The notes below the pieces were generated by a model. It saw only the letters and a program-made list of their open reading frames with translations. It searched no databases and had not been told where the DNA came from. From NCBI GenBank assembly GCA_040506895.1, contig JBEVVY010000001.1, positions 186,001-250,000 on the forward strand: a stretch of 64,000 bases of DNA, written 5' to 3'. Position numbers and translations under genes: made by a program. Origin of the DNA: Sedimenticola_A sp040506895 (lineage in GTDB: Bacteria; Pseudomonadota; Gammaproteobacteria; Chromatiales; Chromatiaceae). How positions within the stretch are numbered: position 1 is the stretch's first letter; every line of letters begins with the position of its first letter. Positions 36,592 through 44,017 of the stretch are shown here, in pieces.

Positions 36592-36635
36592 AGAAAGTCG
36601 GTCAAGGGGATTAGCGAGTAATTGGAGATTTAGAG

Positions 36636-36833
36636 ATGAAACAAAATGTGATTCGAATGGTTGGCCTGGCCGCCGCGCTGCTGAGTGGTACCGCGATGGC
36701 CCACGTGGGTAGCCACGGTTCCGAGGGGCTGCTCCAGGGCCTGCTGCATATGCTGGCAGACCATGGTTACCTGCTGGCGCTGTTGGGGGCAGGTGCGGCA
36801 GCAGTTGTCCTCAAGCGGTCCATGGGCAGTTGA
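36636..36833 (+). CDS. 65-aa secreted/membrane protein, HupE-like in miniature
   Basis: This 65-residue protein starts MKQNVIRMVGLAAALLSG and has a signal peptide ending MAHVG, followed by SHGSEGLLQGLLHMLADHGY and one hydrophobic helix ending LKRSMGS. The segment after the signal can be aligned with the start of HupE (AHTGHGMTPGLVHGLAHPLG), including the histidines. It begins after a weak GGAG-like site and lies between hupL and hupC, so it is expected to be made with the hydrogenase. I do not know a named family. A metal-binding or complex-stabilising role is possible but unproven. Confidence 0.7.
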   Translation: MKQNVIRMVGLAAALLSGTAMAHVGSHGSEGLLQGLLHMLADHGYLLALLGAGAAAVVLKRSMGS

Positions 36834-36876
36834 TCAATCGTCCGCAGATCGGGCTTTCCGGTCAAGGAGTGAAATT

Positions 36877-37560
36877 ATGCAGACAGAAGTGAAACGCACA
36901 GCGGTCTATGTCTACGAGGCGCCGGTCAGGCTGTGGCACTGGATCAACGCCCTGTCGATCACGGTGCTGGCCATTACCGGCTGGTTTATCGCCAACCCCC
37001 TGCCGAGCATGCCGGGAGAGGCGAGCGACCACTTCGTGATGGGATATATACGTTTTGCCCACTTTGCCGCGGCCTATATCTTTGCCGTCGGCTTTATCGG
37101 TCGGCTCTACTGGGCGTTCGTGGGCAACGAGCATGCACGCCAGCTCTTCAAGCTGCCTTTCTACAAGATGGGTTTCTGGAAAGAGCTGATGCACGAAGTG
37201 CGCTGGTACGCCTTTATGGAGAAGGAGCCGAAGAAGTACGTGGGCCACAACCCGCTGGCACACCTCTTCATGGTCGCCATCATCACCGTTGGCGGTATCG
37301 CCATGGTGTTGACCGGCTTCGCGCTCTATGCGGAGCAGACCGGCCTCGGCACCTGGCAGGACAGCCTGTTCGGCTGGCTGATCCCCCTGGTGGGGCAGAG
37401 CCAGGATGTGCGCCTCTGGCATCATTGGGGCATGTGGATCATCGTCGTTTTCGTGATCCTCCATGTCTACGTGGCGATCCGCGAGGATATCGTCTCCCGC
37501 CAGAGCCTGATCAGTACCATGATCAGTGGCTGGCGAATGTTCAAGGACGACAGGCCCTAG
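36877..37560 (+). CDS. hupC: Hydrogenase cytochrome b subunit (HupC/HyaC)
   Basis: This 227-residue membrane protein has four helices. The first (APVRLWHWINALSITVLAIT) and later helices carry the haem-ligand histidines (WHW, RFAHFAAAY, LWHHWGMW, VILHVYVAI). It accepts electrons from HupS and reduces quinone. The start at 36877 is set by AAGGAG at 36864-36869; a longer frame to 36685 overlaps the small upstream gene and adds no family sequence. Length agrees with E. coli HyaC (235). A strong terminator follows, closing the structural operon. Confidence 0.94.
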   Translation: MQTEVKRTAVYVYEAPVRLWHWINALSITVLAITGWFIANPLPSMPGEASDHFVMGYIRFAHFAAAYIFAVGFIGRLYWAFVGNEHARQLFKLPFYKMGFWKELMHEVRWYAFMEKEPKKYVGHNPLAHLFMVAIITVGGIAMVLTGFALYAEQTGLGTWQDSLFGWLIPLVGQSQDVRLWHHWGMWIIVVFVILHVYVAIREDIVSRQSLISTMISGWRMFKDDRP

Positions 37561-37616
37561 CGATTATTTAGTTACCTCCCTTTGGCGTACACCCCCTCAT
37601 TGATACGCCATCTGTT

Positions 37617-37642
37617 AGCGCGGCACCTGCCGCGCTTTTTTT
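37617..37642 (+). terminator. Intrinsic terminator after hupC
   Basis: AGCGCGGCA-CC-TGCCGCGCT is a perfect 9-bp stem followed by seven T residues. Confidence 0.92.
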
Positions 37643-37765
37643 ATACAGGGATGTATTTATGCCGCGGAGGGCAGGAAGCCCGGGAGCGGCGGGGTTAAAT
37701 TCAAGAATACCCTGAATGTGTAAACGAAAGAGCAGCGAAGTACAGGATGTACGGGCAGTGAGTAG

Positions 37766-37792
37766 GGTGGGTTAGCGATAGCGTTACCCACC
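37766..37792. repeat. Palindromic intergenic repeat (GGTGGGTTAGCG type)
   Basis: GGTGGGTTAGCG and the opposing GCGTTACCCACC form an imperfect hairpin. Elements with this text are scattered in many bacterial genomes. Only one copy was noticed in this window. Confidence 0.6.
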
Positions 37793-38034
37793 GCCTCCCC
37801 TGGGAAACAATCGACCTGGAATTGGCCTTGCCATTAATACCGATATCCCGGTATCCGACTATTCAATAACCGCATGAATTTAATGTAATTACTGCCTTGT
37901 CAAAATGCAGGGTGGATACTAGTCTTCCATAATATTTCATAAGTGATTAAATGCTTTTCATGCGCTCACTCTTGGAGTTGAATCTGAACCGTTAAAAGCT
38001 AATTAAAACAGTTGGTTATCCAATGGATAGGAGT

Positions 38035-38050
38035 TGGCACAGGGATTGCC
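38035..38050 (+). promoter_or_regulatory. Sigma-54 promoter of the hupD-hyp maturation operon
   Basis: TGGCACAGGGATTGCC has perfect -24 and -12 elements, differing from the hyb promoter at a single spacer base. It lies 48 bases before the hupD ATG. The short palindrome TTGG-TTAT-CCAA (38013-38024) lies just upstream. Confidence 0.88.
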
Positions 38051-38097
38051 ATTATCTGGATCAAGTAAAGAACGATATTGATCCACCGGAGGAGAAG

Positions 38098-38817
38098 ATG
38101 GCTGCAGAACCCAGGGTGCTGATACTCGGAATCGGAAATCTGCTGTGGGCGGATGAGGGGTTCGGCGTGCGTGCCGTGGAGACCCTGAACCGTCACTACC
38201 GGTTCCCCGAAAATGTCAGGCTTATGGATGGCGGTACCCAGGGGATCTACCTGGTCCAGGAGATCCGTGAGGCGGATATCCTGGTGGTGTTCGATGCGGT
38301 GGACTACGGGCTTCCGGGCGGCACCCTCAAGCGGGTGGAGGGCGACCAGGTGCCCAAGTTTCTCGGCGCCAAGAAGGTGAGTCTCCACCAGACCGGTTTC
38401 CAGGAGGTGCTTGCCATGGCAGAGATGCTGGGTGATTACCCCGAACAGCTGTTGCTGATCGGCGTGCAGCCGGTACAGCTTGAAGATTACGGTGGCAGCC
38501 TGCGCCCGGAGGTCAAGGCACAGATCCAGCCTTCCATAGATATGGCACTGGTGTACCTGGCTGGATTCGGTGTTTACGCGGAACGGCGCGAGACACCCCT
38601 GCATGTGGACACCGACGAGGCAGGGGCCATTGCCGATATGGAGAGCTACGAGTCCGGACGTCCCTCTGAGGAGGTTGTACGTCGTGATGGCGACCCCCGG
38701 GTACTCGACTCATCGGAATTCGAGGTTGGTTACAGGCCGGTACCAATTGAGGGTGATCGTGTCAGTGTGGATGTGGATCAACATCTCGACAAGTACCGTG
38801 CAAGGAGCAGGCCCTAG
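38098..38817 (+). CDS. hupD: Hydrogenase maturation protease (HupD/HyaD-type)
   Basis: This 239-residue peptidase M52 protein has GIGNLLWADEGFGVRAVETL, LMDGGTQG, VFDAVDYG and SLHQTGFQE. It is the second such protease in the window; its position argues that HupL is its substrate. A C-terminal extension of about 40 residues (from DTDEAGAIADME) is unlike the hybD-type copy and has no clear motif. The start at 38098 is preceded by GGAGGAG; an upstream ATG at 38023 would place the sigma-54 promoter inside the gene and is rejected. Confidence 0.94.
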   Translation: MAAEPRVLILGIGNLLWADEGFGVRAVETLNRHYRFPENVRLMDGGTQGIYLVQEIREADILVVFDAVDYGLPGGTLKRVEGDQVPKFLGAKKVSLHQTGFQEVLAMAEMLGDYPEQLLLIGVQPVQLEDYGGSLRPEVKAQIQPSIDMALVYLAGFGVYAERRETPLHVDTDEAGAIADMESYESGRPSEEVVRRDGDPRVLDSSEFEVGYRPVPIEGDRVSVDVDQHLDKYRARSRP

Positions 38818-38818
38818 G

Positions 38819-39145
38819 ATGTGTATCGGCGTACCCATGCAAGTGGTCGAGTCCCAGCCCGGAGAGGCCCTGTGCGAAGGGATGGGCGAACGCCGCCGGG
38901 TGGATACCCTGCTGGTGGGCGATCAGCCTCCCGGCAGCTGGCTGCTGATCTTTCTCAACAGTGCGCGGGAGGTGCTGAGCCCGGAAGATGCCGCGAAGAT
39001 CCAGGACGCCCTGCAGTCCCTGCAGCAGACCCTGCGTGGCGAGGAGGCCGGCGTCGAAGAACTCTTTGCCGACCTGGTGGAGCGGGAGCCGCAGCTTCCC
39101 GAACACCTGCGTCCCGCCACATCCAGTCAAAACCAAGGAGAGTGA
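38819..39145 (+). CDS. hupF: HypC-family hydrogenase chaperone HupF
   Basis: This 108-residue protein starts MCIGVPMQVVESQPGEALC, with the HypC-type Cys2, and has the HupF extension WLLIFLNSAREVLSPEDAAK. In Rhizobium, HupF binds the large subunit and protects it during assembly in oxygen. It starts one base after the hupD stop. Its paralogue in the hyb operon (30060) has the same layout, so each enzyme seems to have its own copy. Confidence 0.9.
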   Translation: MCIGVPMQVVESQPGEALCEGMGERRRVDTLLVGDQPPGSWLLIFLNSAREVLSPEDAAKIQDALQSLQQTLRGEEAGVEELFADLVEREPQLPEHLRPATSSQNQGE

Positions 39146-39146
39146 G

Positions 39147-39575
39147 ATGCCATCACCCCTGATCCGTATGCTGATCGAAGAACACAACTATCCCCTGGTG
39201 GATGAACACACCGTCGATTCACTTTTAGAGGAGAACGAGTGCACGGTGCTGTTCTTTACGGAGAATCCCAAGCATCACCCCGAGAGCAACGATGTGGCGG
39301 TGATACTTCCCGAACTGATGAAGCGTTTCGGTAAGCGACTTAAGGTGGCGGTGGTCGAGCGCGATGCTGAGCAGGTGCTGCGTGCACGCTATCCCTTCAA
39401 CGAGTGGCCGGCCCTGGTGTTCCTGCGGGGCGGTGATTACCTGGGTGCCATCAGCAGGGTGCAGGACTGGGATGTCTATCTCAGGGAGTTCGAACGTCTT
39501 CTCGACGCCGAACCCGCCCCGGTGCCTTCCATCAGGATACCGGTGGTCAGTGAATCTGCCGGCAGCTGTCACTAA
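39147..39575 (+). CDS. hupG: Hydrogenase assembly protein HupG (HyaE-like)
   Basis: This 142-residue protein has a thioredoxin-like fold without the CxxC motif (CTVLFFTENPKHHPESNDVA, YPFNEWPALVFLRGGDYLGA). This is the HyaE/HupG pattern. These proteins contact the Tat signal of the oxygen-tolerant small subunit and occur mainly with group 1d enzymes. The start at 39147 follows AAGGAGAGTGAG. There is no counterpart in the hyb operon, in keeping with its specificity. Confidence 0.87.
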   Translation: MPSPLIRMLIEEHNYPLVDEHTVDSLLEENECTVLFFTENPKHHPESNDVAVILPELMKRFGKRLKVAVVERDAEQVLRARYPFNEWPALVFLRGGDYLGAISRVQDWDVYLREFERLLDAEPAPVPSIRIPVVSESAGSCH

Positions 39576-39586
39576 GAGGAATAAAC

Positions 39587-40441
39587 ATGACTGAGTACTA
39601 CATCCCTTCGATCGGCAGCGGTCCCGGTTCCCAACCGACAGAAACGGACGGTGCCGAACTGGACATATTGCAGCTGCCTTCCGAGATGAGCACCTTTGCC
39701 ATGCCTGACCTGCCGGAAGCTGAAGAGGCGGCTGGCCTGGTCGATGGAATTTCGGCATTGGACAAGCTTCAGGAAGCCCTGGGCAGATTCGGAAGGGTCA
39801 GTCCGGAGATCGATATCAGTGACCTGGATGATGAGAACAGGGCGCTGATCGACCAGGTACTGGGCGAGGGCGAGGTGAGTGCGGTCTACTCCAACAGTTA
39901 CCAGGCGCGTGTCCAGGAGTCGGTGCTGGCCGGCGTCTGGCGGGTGAAGTATCTCGATGAGATGGGTGCATTGGTGCGCGATACCATCGAGGCCGGTCCC
40001 ATGCCCGACCTCGTCGGGCGACACACCTTTCGCCAGGCCGCTCACCATATCGGTGCCGAGGATGTGCAGATACCCGAGGGGGTGCTGAATGCGCCGCCAC
40101 TCATATCCGAGATCAATGACAAGGTGGCCGGCTACCGCCCCGGCATGCCGCCCCACGTGATCAACCTGACCCTGCTGCCCCAGACAGAACAGGACCTGGC
40201 GTTTCTTTCTGAACTGCTGGGCCAGGGGCCGGTGACGATTCTCTCGAGGGGATACGGCAACTGTCGCATCACCAGTACCGCCACTGAACATGTCTGGTGG
40301 GTGCAGTACTTCAACTCCCAGGATGCCAACATTCTCAACACCATCGAGGTCGGTGGCGTACCCGAGGTGGCCTGTGCGGCACCCGAGGATATCCGTGACA
40401 GTGCAGAGCGGTTATCCGAAATCATGGAGGTATACCGGTAA
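39587..40441 (+). CDS. hupH: Hydrogenase expression/assembly protein HupH (HyaF-like)
   Basis: This 284-residue protein has the HupH C-terminal domain twice. GEGEVSAVYSNSYQARVQES followed by VWRVKYLDEMG aligns with GQGPVTILSRGYGNCRITS followed by VWWVQYFNSQD. HupH/HyaF helps build the iron-sulfur clusters or the large subunit of oxygen-tolerant enzymes; the precise role is not settled. It starts after AAGAGGAATAAAC and overlaps the rubredoxin gene by one base. Confidence 0.88.
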   Translation: MTEYYIPSIGSGPGSQPTETDGAELDILQLPSEMSTFAMPDLPEAEEAAGLVDGISALDKLQEALGRFGRVSPEIDISDLDDENRALIDQVLGEGEVSAVYSNSYQARVQESVLAGVWRVKYLDEMGALVRDTIEAGPMPDLVGRHTFRQAAHHIGAEDVQIPEGVLNAPPLISEINDKVAGYRPGMPPHVINLTLLPQTEQDLAFLSELLGQGPVTILSRGYGNCRITSTATEHVWWVQYFNSQDANILNTIEVGGVPEVACAAPEDIRDSAERLSEIMEVYR

Positions 40442-40665
40442 TGAGAGCCTTCTTCGGCGGCTCCTACGGGGGTGACAACAGCAAGATCGATGACGACACT
40501 CTGCTGGAGTGCAAGATCTGCTGGTATGTCTACGACCCCGCCGAAGGTGACGACTACTGGCAGATACCGCCAGGCACCCCCTTTTCGAAACTCCCCGATC
40601 ACTGGAGCTGTCCGAACTGTGACGGCAAGAAGGAGGAGTTCATGGTGCTGGAGGATGCGGGATGA
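40441..40665 (+). CDS. hupI: Hydrogenase-associated rubredoxin HupI
   Basis: This 74-residue protein has the two iron-binding motifs ECKICWYVYDPAEGD (Cys24, Cys27) and HWSCPNCDGKKEEF (Cys57, Cys60). HupI/HoxR rubredoxins are encoded with oxygen-tolerant hydrogenases and support correct maturation of the small-subunit clusters under oxygen. A glycine-rich N-terminal extension (FFGGSYGGDNS) of about 18 residues precedes the rubredoxin core. It overlaps hupJ by four bases. Confidence 0.93.
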   Translation: MRAFFGGSYGGDNSKIDDDTLLECKICWYVYDPAEGDDYWQIPPGTPFSKLPDHWSCPNCDGKKEEFMVLEDAG

Positions 40666-41246
40666 TCTGCCCCGAATACCTGACAAGGGGCCTGGAAGAG
40701 GTCTACAACCGTATTCTCTTCACCCGCATGCAGGAGATCCCGGTGGTGAACCAGGCGCTGGAGGTTCAGACGGTCGGTTTCCAGCTCTGGAACGATCGCT
40801 GCTTCGGGGTACTGGTCACCCCCTGGTTCATGAACCTGGTGTTACTGCCCAACGAGGGCGATGAGTGGGGCGATCTGCAACTCGGTACCAAGCAGCTCCA
40901 CCAGCTGCCATCGGGCCCCTACGAATTCGTCCTCGGTGAGGAGGAGGGGGTGGGGCGTTACCAGAGCTGCTCGCTCTTTTCGCCGATGTTCGACTTTGCC
41001 GACCAGGAGACCGCCGTGGCTACTGCCGAGGCGGTGATGGCGGGTGTCATGGACGAGGAGAACCGGGACAGTATCAGCACCCGTGAAAGGGAGATCGCCC
41101 AGGCATGGCGAGGCGATTCCGATAGCGATGAAACACCTGAAAATGATGTGGAAACAGAGCCCCAAACCCTGACCGAACGCATGGAAACACCGATCAGCCG
41201 GCGGGATCTGCTCAGGGGCTCTTTTCTGGGGGATGACTCCAGGTGA
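40662..41246 (+). CDS. hupJ: Hydrogenase assembly chaperone HupJ (HybE family)
   Basis: This 194-residue paralogue of the hybE product has TVGFQLWNDRCFGVLVTPWF as the core and FVLGEEEGVGRYQSCSLFSP as the second block. The C-terminus is TPISRRDLLRGSFLGDDSR, with the same Tat-like tail as HybE. By position it serves HupS. A Ser/Asp/Glu-rich linker (about 150-175) joins the core to the tail. After the stop, 120 bases with a perfect 7-bp inverted repeat (ACACTGT-TCT-ACAGTGT, 41309-41325) precede hypA. Confidence 0.88.
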   Translation: MICPEYLTRGLEEVYNRILFTRMQEIPVVNQALEVQTVGFQLWNDRCFGVLVTPWFMNLVLLPNEGDEWGDLQLGTKQLHQLPSGPYEFVLGEEEGVGRYQSCSLFSPMFDFADQETAVATAEAVMAGVMDEENRDSISTREREIAQAWRGDSDSDETPENDVETEPQTLTERMETPISRRDLLRGSFLGDDSR

Positions 41247-41366
41247 CAACGGCCGGTGAATGCAGGATTATGGTGTTGTGGTACAGAGAAAAACGGGCCG
41301 TTCCCGGAACACTGTTCTACAGTGTCGAAGAGGGTACGGCAGGGCGATGCAAATACGGGTTTGACC

Positions 41367-41708
41367 ATGCATGAGATGTCACTTTGCGAGGGCATACTTC
41401 AGGTCCTGGAACAGAATGCCACTGAACAGGGCTACAGCAAGGTGAAGACGGTCTGGCTGGAGATAGGTGAACTCTCCGGTGTGGAGATCGAGGCGATGCG
41501 CTTCGGCTTCGACGCGGTGATGAAAAACACCCTGGCGGATGGTGCCAGGCTGGAGATCATTCCTCTGCCCGGACAGGCGTGGTGCATGCAGTGTGCAAAG
41601 AACGTCCATGTGAAACAGCGTTTCGACGAGTGTCCCGACTGCGGCAGTTACCAGTTGCAGGTGACCGGCGGCGACGAGATGCGGATAAAAGAGCTGGAAG
41701 TGGCTTAG
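41367..41708 (+). CDS. hypA: Nickel-insertion protein HypA
   Basis: This 113-residue protein starts MHEMSLCEGILQVLEQ, with the nickel-binding MHE motif. The zinc site is formed by CMQC and CPDC (Cys73, 76, 89, 92). HypA delivers nickel to hydrogenase large subunits with HypB. A longer frame to 41256 exists, but the family always starts MHE, so 41367 is chosen. It may be transcribed with the hup genes or from its own promoter in the 120-base gap. Confidence 0.95.
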   Translation: MHEMSLCEGILQVLEQNATEQGYSKVKTVWLEIGELSGVEIEAMRFGFDAVMKNTLADGARLEIIPLPGQAWCMQCAKNVHVKQRFDECPDCGSYQLQVTGGDEMRIKELEVA

Positions 41709-41736
41709 CCATCCGGCGGTAAAGAGGAATCAGGCA

Positions 41737-42624
41737 ATGTGTACAGTCTGCGGATGCGGTGAAGGTGAGACCCGGATTGAAGGTCATGACCACGACCACG
41801 ATCACGAGCATGATCACCATCACGACCACGAGCCTCATCATGGGCATGACCATGATCATCACCATCATCATCATGGTGAGCACACCCACGATTACGGCCA
41901 GGGTCCCGCCCGTGCCCATGCACCGGGACTGAGCCAGACGAAGATGGTGCAGATCGAGCAGGATATCCTCGGCAAGAACAACGAGTATGCCGATGCCAAC
42001 CGCCGCTATTTCAGCGACCACGGCATCCATACCCTCAACCTGGTGTCGAGCCCGGGCTCCGGCAAGACCACGCTGCTGACCCGCACCCTCACCGATCTTA
42101 AAGACGAACTCGCCCTGAGCGTGATCGAGGGCGATCAGCAGACCGCCAACGATGCGGATCGTATCCGGGAGACCGGCGTGCGTGCGCTGCAGATCAATAC
42201 CGGCAAGGGGTGTCACCTCGATGGCCACATGGTGGGCCACGCCCTGGAGACCCTGAAGCCGGAAGAGGGCGGTGTACTCTTCATCGAGAACGTGGGCAAC
42301 CTGGTCTGTCCCGCCGCCTTCGACCTGGGCGAGGCCCACAAGGTGGCGATCCTCTCCATCACCGAGGGCGAGGACAAGCCGATCAAGTACCCCGACATGT
42401 TCCATGCAGCGGACCTGATGTTGCTCAACAAGATCGACCTGCTGCCGCACCTGGATTTCGACGTGGACAAGTGCATCAAGTATGCAAGACGGGTCAACCC
42501 CAAGATCAAGGTGATACAGACATCTGCAACCACCGGCGAAGGGATGGACGCCTGGTATCAGTGGATCAGGGCGAGCCGCCAGATGGCGCTGGCAGGCCAC
42601 CCCGCACTGGCCGAGAGTGCCTAG
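41737..42624 (+). CDS. hypB: Nickel-binding GTPase HypB
   Basis: This 295-residue protein starts MCTVCGCG, the high-affinity nickel site. It is followed by a strongly histidine-rich stretch (residues 17-51, more than 20 His) that could store nickel. The GTPase domain has SPGSGKTTL (105-113), and LLNKIDLLPHL as the NKxD region. It supplies nickel in a GTP-dependent way together with HypA. The start is preceded by AAGAGGAATCAGGCA. The gene ends two bases before hypC. Confidence 0.97.
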   Translation: MCTVCGCGEGETRIEGHDHDHDHEHDHHHDHEPHHGHDHDHHHHHHGEHTHDYGQGPARAHAPGLSQTKMVQIEQDILGKNNEYADANRRYFSDHGIHTLNLVSSPGSGKTTLLTRTLTDLKDELALSVIEGDQQTANDADRIRETGVRALQINTGKGCHLDGHMVGHALETLKPEEGGVLFIENVGNLVCPAAFDLGEAHKVAILSITEGEDKPIKYPDMFHAADLMLLNKIDLLPHLDFDVDKCIKYARRVNPKIKVIQTSATTGEGMDAWYQWIRASRQMALAGHPALAESA

Positions 42625-42626
42625 TC

Positions 42627-42860
42627 ATGTGTTTAGCAATGCCCGCGCAGGTTGTCGAAGTCGATGAAGCCACCGACATGGCCACCGTCTCCCTCGGTGG
42701 AGTGCGCAAGGAGGTCTCCCTGGCCCTGGTGGAGGATGTGTCGGTCAACGACTACGTCCTTATCCATGTCGGCTATGCGCTGAACAAGATCAGCGAGGAG
42801 GAGGCACAGAAGACCCTGGAGCTGTTTGCCGAGGCTGGCCTGGCGGAGGCGACGTCGTGA
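42627..42860 (+). CDS. hypC: Hydrogenase maturation chaperone HypC
   Basis: This 77-residue protein starts MCLAMPAQVVEVDEATDMAT, with the essential Cys2, and has LVEDVSVNDYVLIHVGYALN. HypC and HypD together assemble the Fe(CN)2CO unit. This is the canonical short form, unlike the two longer HupF-type homologues at 30060 and 38819. It overlaps hypD by four bases (GTGA). Confidence 0.95.
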   Translation: MCLAMPAQVVEVDEATDMATVSLGGVRKEVSLALVEDVSVNDYVLIHVGYALNKISEEEAQKTLELFAEAGLAEATS

Positions 42861-44017
42861 AGTACATCGAAGAGTTCCGCCAGCACGAGCTGGCAGTGAA
42901 ACTTTCCGAAGCCATAGCTGCCGAGGCCGATCCTGCCCGTCAGTACAACCTGATGGAGTTCTGCGGCGGCCACACCCACGCCATCTTCCGCTACGGTGTT
43001 CAGGACCTGATGCCTGAGAACGTGCGTTTCGTTCACGGTCCGGGTTGTCCTGTCTGCGTACTGCCCATTCCACGCATCGACAACGCCATCGAGCTGGTGG
43101 AGCGACACGACGTCATTCTCTGCACCTACGGCGACATGCTGCGGGTGCCGGCCAGCGGTCGCAAGAGCCTGATCAAGGTGAAGGCGAGCGGTGGCGATGT
43201 GCGCATGGTCTACTCCACCCAGGATGCCCTGCGTATCGCCCGCGAGAATCCCGATCGCCAGGTGGTCTTCTTCGCGATCGGTTTCGAGACCACCACGCCG
43301 CCAACGGCAGTCGCCCTGAAGCAGGCCAAGGCCGAGGGGTTGAAGAACTTCTCCATCTTCTGCAACCACGTGCTGACCCCTGCGGCCATTCAAAATATCC
43401 TGGAGTCCCCCGAGGTACGCGAACTGGGCAGCGTCTCCATCGACGGTTTCTTCGGTCCTTCCCATGTCAGCTCGGTGATCGGCAGCCGTCCCTACGAGTT
43501 CTTTGCCGAGGAGTTCGGCAGGCCCGTGGTGATTGCCGGTTTCGAACCCCTGGACGTGATGCAGTCCGCCCTGATGCTGATACGCCAGCTCAACGAGGGG
43601 CGCCACGAGGTGGAGAACGAATACACCCGCGTGGTGACCCGGGAGGGCAACGTCAAGGCCCAGGCCCTGGTGGCCGAGACCATGGAGCTGCGCCGTGCCT
43701 TCGAATGGCGTGGCCTTGGGCTGGTGCCCTACAGCGCACTGAAGATCAAGCAGGCCTACGCCGATTTCGATGCCGAGCGTCGCTTCGAACTACATGAGAG
43801 CAATGCCACCGATGTGAAAGGGTGCGAGTGTCCGGCCATCCTGCGGGGCACCAAGAAGCCCACCGACTGCAAGCTGTTCGGTACGGTATGTACCCCTGAG
43901 AATCCCATGGGCTCCTGCATGGTGTCATCCGAGGGGGCCTGCGCTGCCTACTGGACCTATGGCCGTTTCCGCAAGTCTGAACAGGATCAGAAGAGTAACG
44001 AGGAGTCTGCCGCATGA
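42857..44017 (+). CDS. hypD: Hydrogenase maturation protein HypD
   Basis: This 386-residue protein has a GTG start. Signatures are MEFCGGHTHAIFRYG, HGPGCPVCVLP, FAIGFETTTPPTA, and the C-terminal iron-sulfur cluster motif around CECPAILRGTKKPTDCKLFG followed by CTPENPMGSCMVS. HypD is the scaffold on which CN and CO are attached to iron. It overlaps both hypC and hypE. Confidence 0.97.
   Translation: MKYIEEFRQHELAVKLSEAIAAEADPARQYNLMEFCGGHTHAIFRYGVQDLMPENVRFVHGPGCPVCVLPIPRIDNAIELVERHDVILCTYGDMLRVPASGRKSLIKVKASGGDVRMVYSTQDALRIARENPDRQVVFFAIGFETTTPPTAVALKQAKAEGLKNFSIFCNHVLTPAAIQNILESPEVRELGSVSIDGFFGPSHVSSVIGSRPYEFFAEEFGRPVVIAGFEPLDVMQSALMLIRQLNEGRHEVENEYTRVVTREGNVKAQALVAETMELRRAFEWRGLGLVPYSALKIKQAYADFDAERRFELHESNATDVKGCECPAILRGTKKPTDCKLFGTVCTPENPMGSCMVSSEGACAAYWTYGRFRKSEQDQKSNEESAA

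Larger units (their letters stand above)
37561..38097. other. Intergenic region between hupC and hupD
   Basis: This 537-base gap holds no gene. It contains a terminator (37617-37642), a palindromic repeat (37766-37792) preceded by repeat-like text (GAAGTACAGGATGTACGGGC), an AT-rich part from 37850, and the sigma-54 promoter at 38035. The maturation genes therefore form a transcription unit of their own. Confidence 0.8.

Noticed and set aside
38023..38097. Longer HupD starting at 38023
   Set aside because: It would overlap the sigma-54 promoter and add residues not found in the protease family; the ATG at 38098 has a GGAGGAG site.
41309..41325. ACACTGT-TCT-ACAGTGT upstream of hypA as an FNR or NtrC site
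   Set aside because: It is a perfect inverted repeat but does not fit the FNR consensus, and nothing assigns it to a regulator.
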